A DNA stretch of 50,174 bases, from the NCBI GenBank assembly GCA_020025255.1, contig JAHHSK010000005.1, positions 1-50,174 of the forward strand, in the 5' to 3' direction. The position numbers and the translations under genes are program-made. Position 1 is the stretch's first letter. Each line of letters opens with the position of its first letter. The stretch comes from Ruthenibacterium sp. (lineage in GTDB: Bacteria > Bacillota > Clostridia > Oscillospirales > Ruminococcaceae). Below the pieces are notes generated by a model. That model was not told the origin of the DNA, did no database searches, and saw only the letters and a program-made list of their open reading frames with translations. This document shows, piece after piece, positions 49,008 to 50,174 of the stretch.

Positions 49008-49637
49008 ATGTCGAATCATTACGTCATTACATTGAGCCGTCAGTTTGGCACAGGCGGTCGTGCGATCGGCCGCGCACTTGGTTCTGCCTTAGGAATACCG
49101 GTCTATGACCGTGAACTTCTGGAAGAAGCAGCACGGACATACAATATTCCTGTCAGCATTATGGAACGTTCTGACGAAACTGTTCCCAGCCGTCTGCTGG
49201 AGGCTCTTTCCATGAACACTCCGAATTACTGCCAGCTTGCCAGTGCTGCGGATTATTCCTCTATCGTCATTTCCGACACTACCTTTAATTGGCAGTCTGC
49301 TACGATCCGCCGCATTGCTGCACAAGGTCCCTGCATCATCATCGGACGCTGCGGCGATTATGTCCTTCGCAAGGAGCCGAATCTGGTTTCTCTGTTCCTG
49401 TATGCGGATTATGAATACCGCGTTGAACATATCTGTGAAAAATATCAGCTTTCCCGTTCGGATGCCATAGCATTGATCGATACAACGGAAAAGCAGCGGG
49501 AACGCTATTATAAAAAGCACACCGGGCGCAATTTTGCCCGTATGGAAAATTATGATCTCTGCTTAAATACCGCCACGGTCACACAGGAAATGGCCGTTCT
49601 TTTGTTGGAAGCGTTTATAAAAAACCAAGATACCTAA
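49008..49637 (+). CDS. Cytidylate kinase-like family protein
   Basis: 209-residue P-loop kinase-like protein. It begins with YVITLSRQFGTGGRAIGRAL, the family's variant nucleotide loop, then LGIPVYDRELLEEAA. A second block, PCIIIGRCGDYVLRKEPNLV then SLFLYADYEYRV, and RYYKKHTGRNFARMENYDL are typical of the cytidylate kinase-like family rather than of Cmk proper. The substrate is not established. ATG at 49008 is ten bases from AAAGGGG; an ATG three codons earlier is too close. Monocistronic with its own promoter, converging on the pyrophosphatase gene. Confidence 0.85.
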   Translation: MSNHYVITLSRQFGTGGRAIGRALGSALGIPVYDRELLEEAARTYNIPVSIMERSDETVPSRLLEALSMNTPNYCQLASAADYSSIVISDTTFNWQSATIRRIAAQGPCIIIGRCGDYVLRKEPNLVSLFLYADYEYRVEHICEKYQLSRSDAIALIDTTEKQRERYYKKHTGRNFARMENYDLCLNTATVTQEMAVLLLEAFIKNQDT

Positions 49638-49696
49638 ACGCTTTTCTTCTTACCTTACCGCCTTACATCTTCTCTTTTCACTTCTCTATCCCCTGC

Positions 49697-49735
49697 AAGA
49701 ACAGCGCGGCATGCACTGCATGCCGCGCTGTTCTT
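49697..49735. terminator. Stem-loop between converging genes
   Basis: Perfect 18-bp arms, 49697-49714 and 49718-49735, with a three-base loop, between the kinase-like gene (+) and pyrophosphatase gene (-). Very stable, though neither side has a long T tract. Confidence 0.65.
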
Positions 49736-49778
49736 CTGATGGTATCTATGCCGGTCATGCTATGGCATCAGCCAATGA

Positions 49779-50174
49779 TCAGCGGCAAAATTTTTCGATG
49801 TAATTGTCAAGGCAGCTTTGAATAATTTTTCTCGCTTCTTCTACCCCGCGCACCTCATCGACCGCAGTGGTCTTTCCTTCAAGCGATTTATATACTGTAA
49901 AGAAATGGCTCATCTCATTGAAAATATGGCTGGGCAGTTCCGAAATATCCTTATACTCATTATACATCGGGTCTTCAAACGGAATCGCAATGATTTTTTC
50001 ATCCATTTTCCCCTGATCCTGCATCAAAATGACACCGATCGGATAGCATCGCACCAGGCTGAGCGGTGCAAGCACTTCACTGCACAGAACCAACACATCC
50101 AAAGGATCTCCATCATCCGCAAAGGTGCGCGGGATCAGCCCATAGTTTGCAGGATAATGCGTAGAGGTATACAG
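49779..50174 (-). CDS. ppa: Inorganic pyrophosphatase, family I (N-terminus outside the window)
   Basis: Soluble enzyme that splits pyrophosphate and so drives biosynthetic reactions. 131 codons are visible and the frame continues past the right edge, so the N-terminal part is missing. The segment YTSTHYPANYGLIPRTFADD runs into DGDPLDVLVLCSE, the family I signature with the catalytic aspartates; the TTG within it is not a start. Later VIPFED-like AIPFEDPMYNEYKDI and HFFTVYKSLEGK also fit. Family II enzymes (common in other Firmicutes) are unrelated, so this is a clear family I form. Confidence 0.92.
   Translation of the reverse strand: MYTSTHYPANYGLIPRTFADDGDPLDVLVLCSEVLAPLSLVRCYPIGVILMQDQGKMDEKIIAIPFEDPMYNEYKDISELPSHIFNEMSHFFTVYKSLEGKTTAVDEVRGVEEARKIIQSCLDNYIEKFCR

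Noticed and set aside
1..50174. CRISPR arrays, insertion sequences, prophage genes, tRNA or rRNA genes
   Set aside because: No regularly spaced repeats, transposase or integrase motifs, or tRNA-like folds were seen by reading both strands; a tRNAscan or repeat search would be decisive.

Overview
The window looks like a chromosomal housekeeping segment from a spore-forming, anaerobic Firmicute of class Clostridia, most likely the Oscillospiraceae/Ruminococcaceae side. The grounds are spoIIID at the left edge, a PerR-rubrerythrin pair (an anaerobe's peroxide defence), a CD1247-type protein beside efp, AddAB instead of RecBCD, a DnaD/DnaI-like primosome pair, a zinc-ligand S18, the block ftsY-rdgB-yhbY-nadD-yqeK-LCP-rsfS-leuS, and a base composition judged by eye to be a little above 50% GC. 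I see no prophage, insertion sequence, CRISPR array, tRNA or rRNA gene. Nearly everything is core gene content, and I did not find a convincing new multi-gene system.

Left part (1-9.6 kb): spoIIID, then a dnaD-like/dnaC-like primosome pair (+). These meet an XRE membrane regulator, an anti-sigma/ECF sigma pair and prfB (all -) across a perfect 25-bp inverted-repeat terminator. A zinc-ribbon membrane protein, galU and the rpsF-ssb-rpsR operon follow (+). The rpsF promoter sits inside the galU stem-loop and a folded leader precedes rpsF.

Middle (9.9-34.3 kb), all on the minus strand. In transcription order it runs infC-rpmI-rplT (translation, with an attenuated leader), a TrmH-type methyltransferase, dprA, topA, trmFO, plsX, rnc, smc, ftsY, rdgB, yhbY, nadD, yqeK, two LCP wall-ligase genes, rsfS and leuS. 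Then come rpsU (own consensus promoter), yqeG, an M24 peptidase, efp and an acidic zinc-ribbon protein. Many genes overlap by ATGA or lie within a few bases, so large polycistronic units are likely.

Right part (34.3-50.2 kb): addB-addA, perR-rbr with a Fur/PerR-type operator over the -10 box, then HPr, uvrC, rsmD, coaD and a coiled-coil protein, then rimM-trmD and a 45-residue membrane peptide (all -). A cytidylate-kinase-like gene (+) and a truncated inorganic pyrophosphatase (-) close the window.

The most useful details are regulatory or concern start sites: an AUU start and terminator-type leader for infC, the PerR operator, a SigE-like -10 box before spoIIID, non-ATG starts, and a possible small frameshifted gene before addB. 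Promoters, terminators and RNA folds were found by eye and have not been tested.
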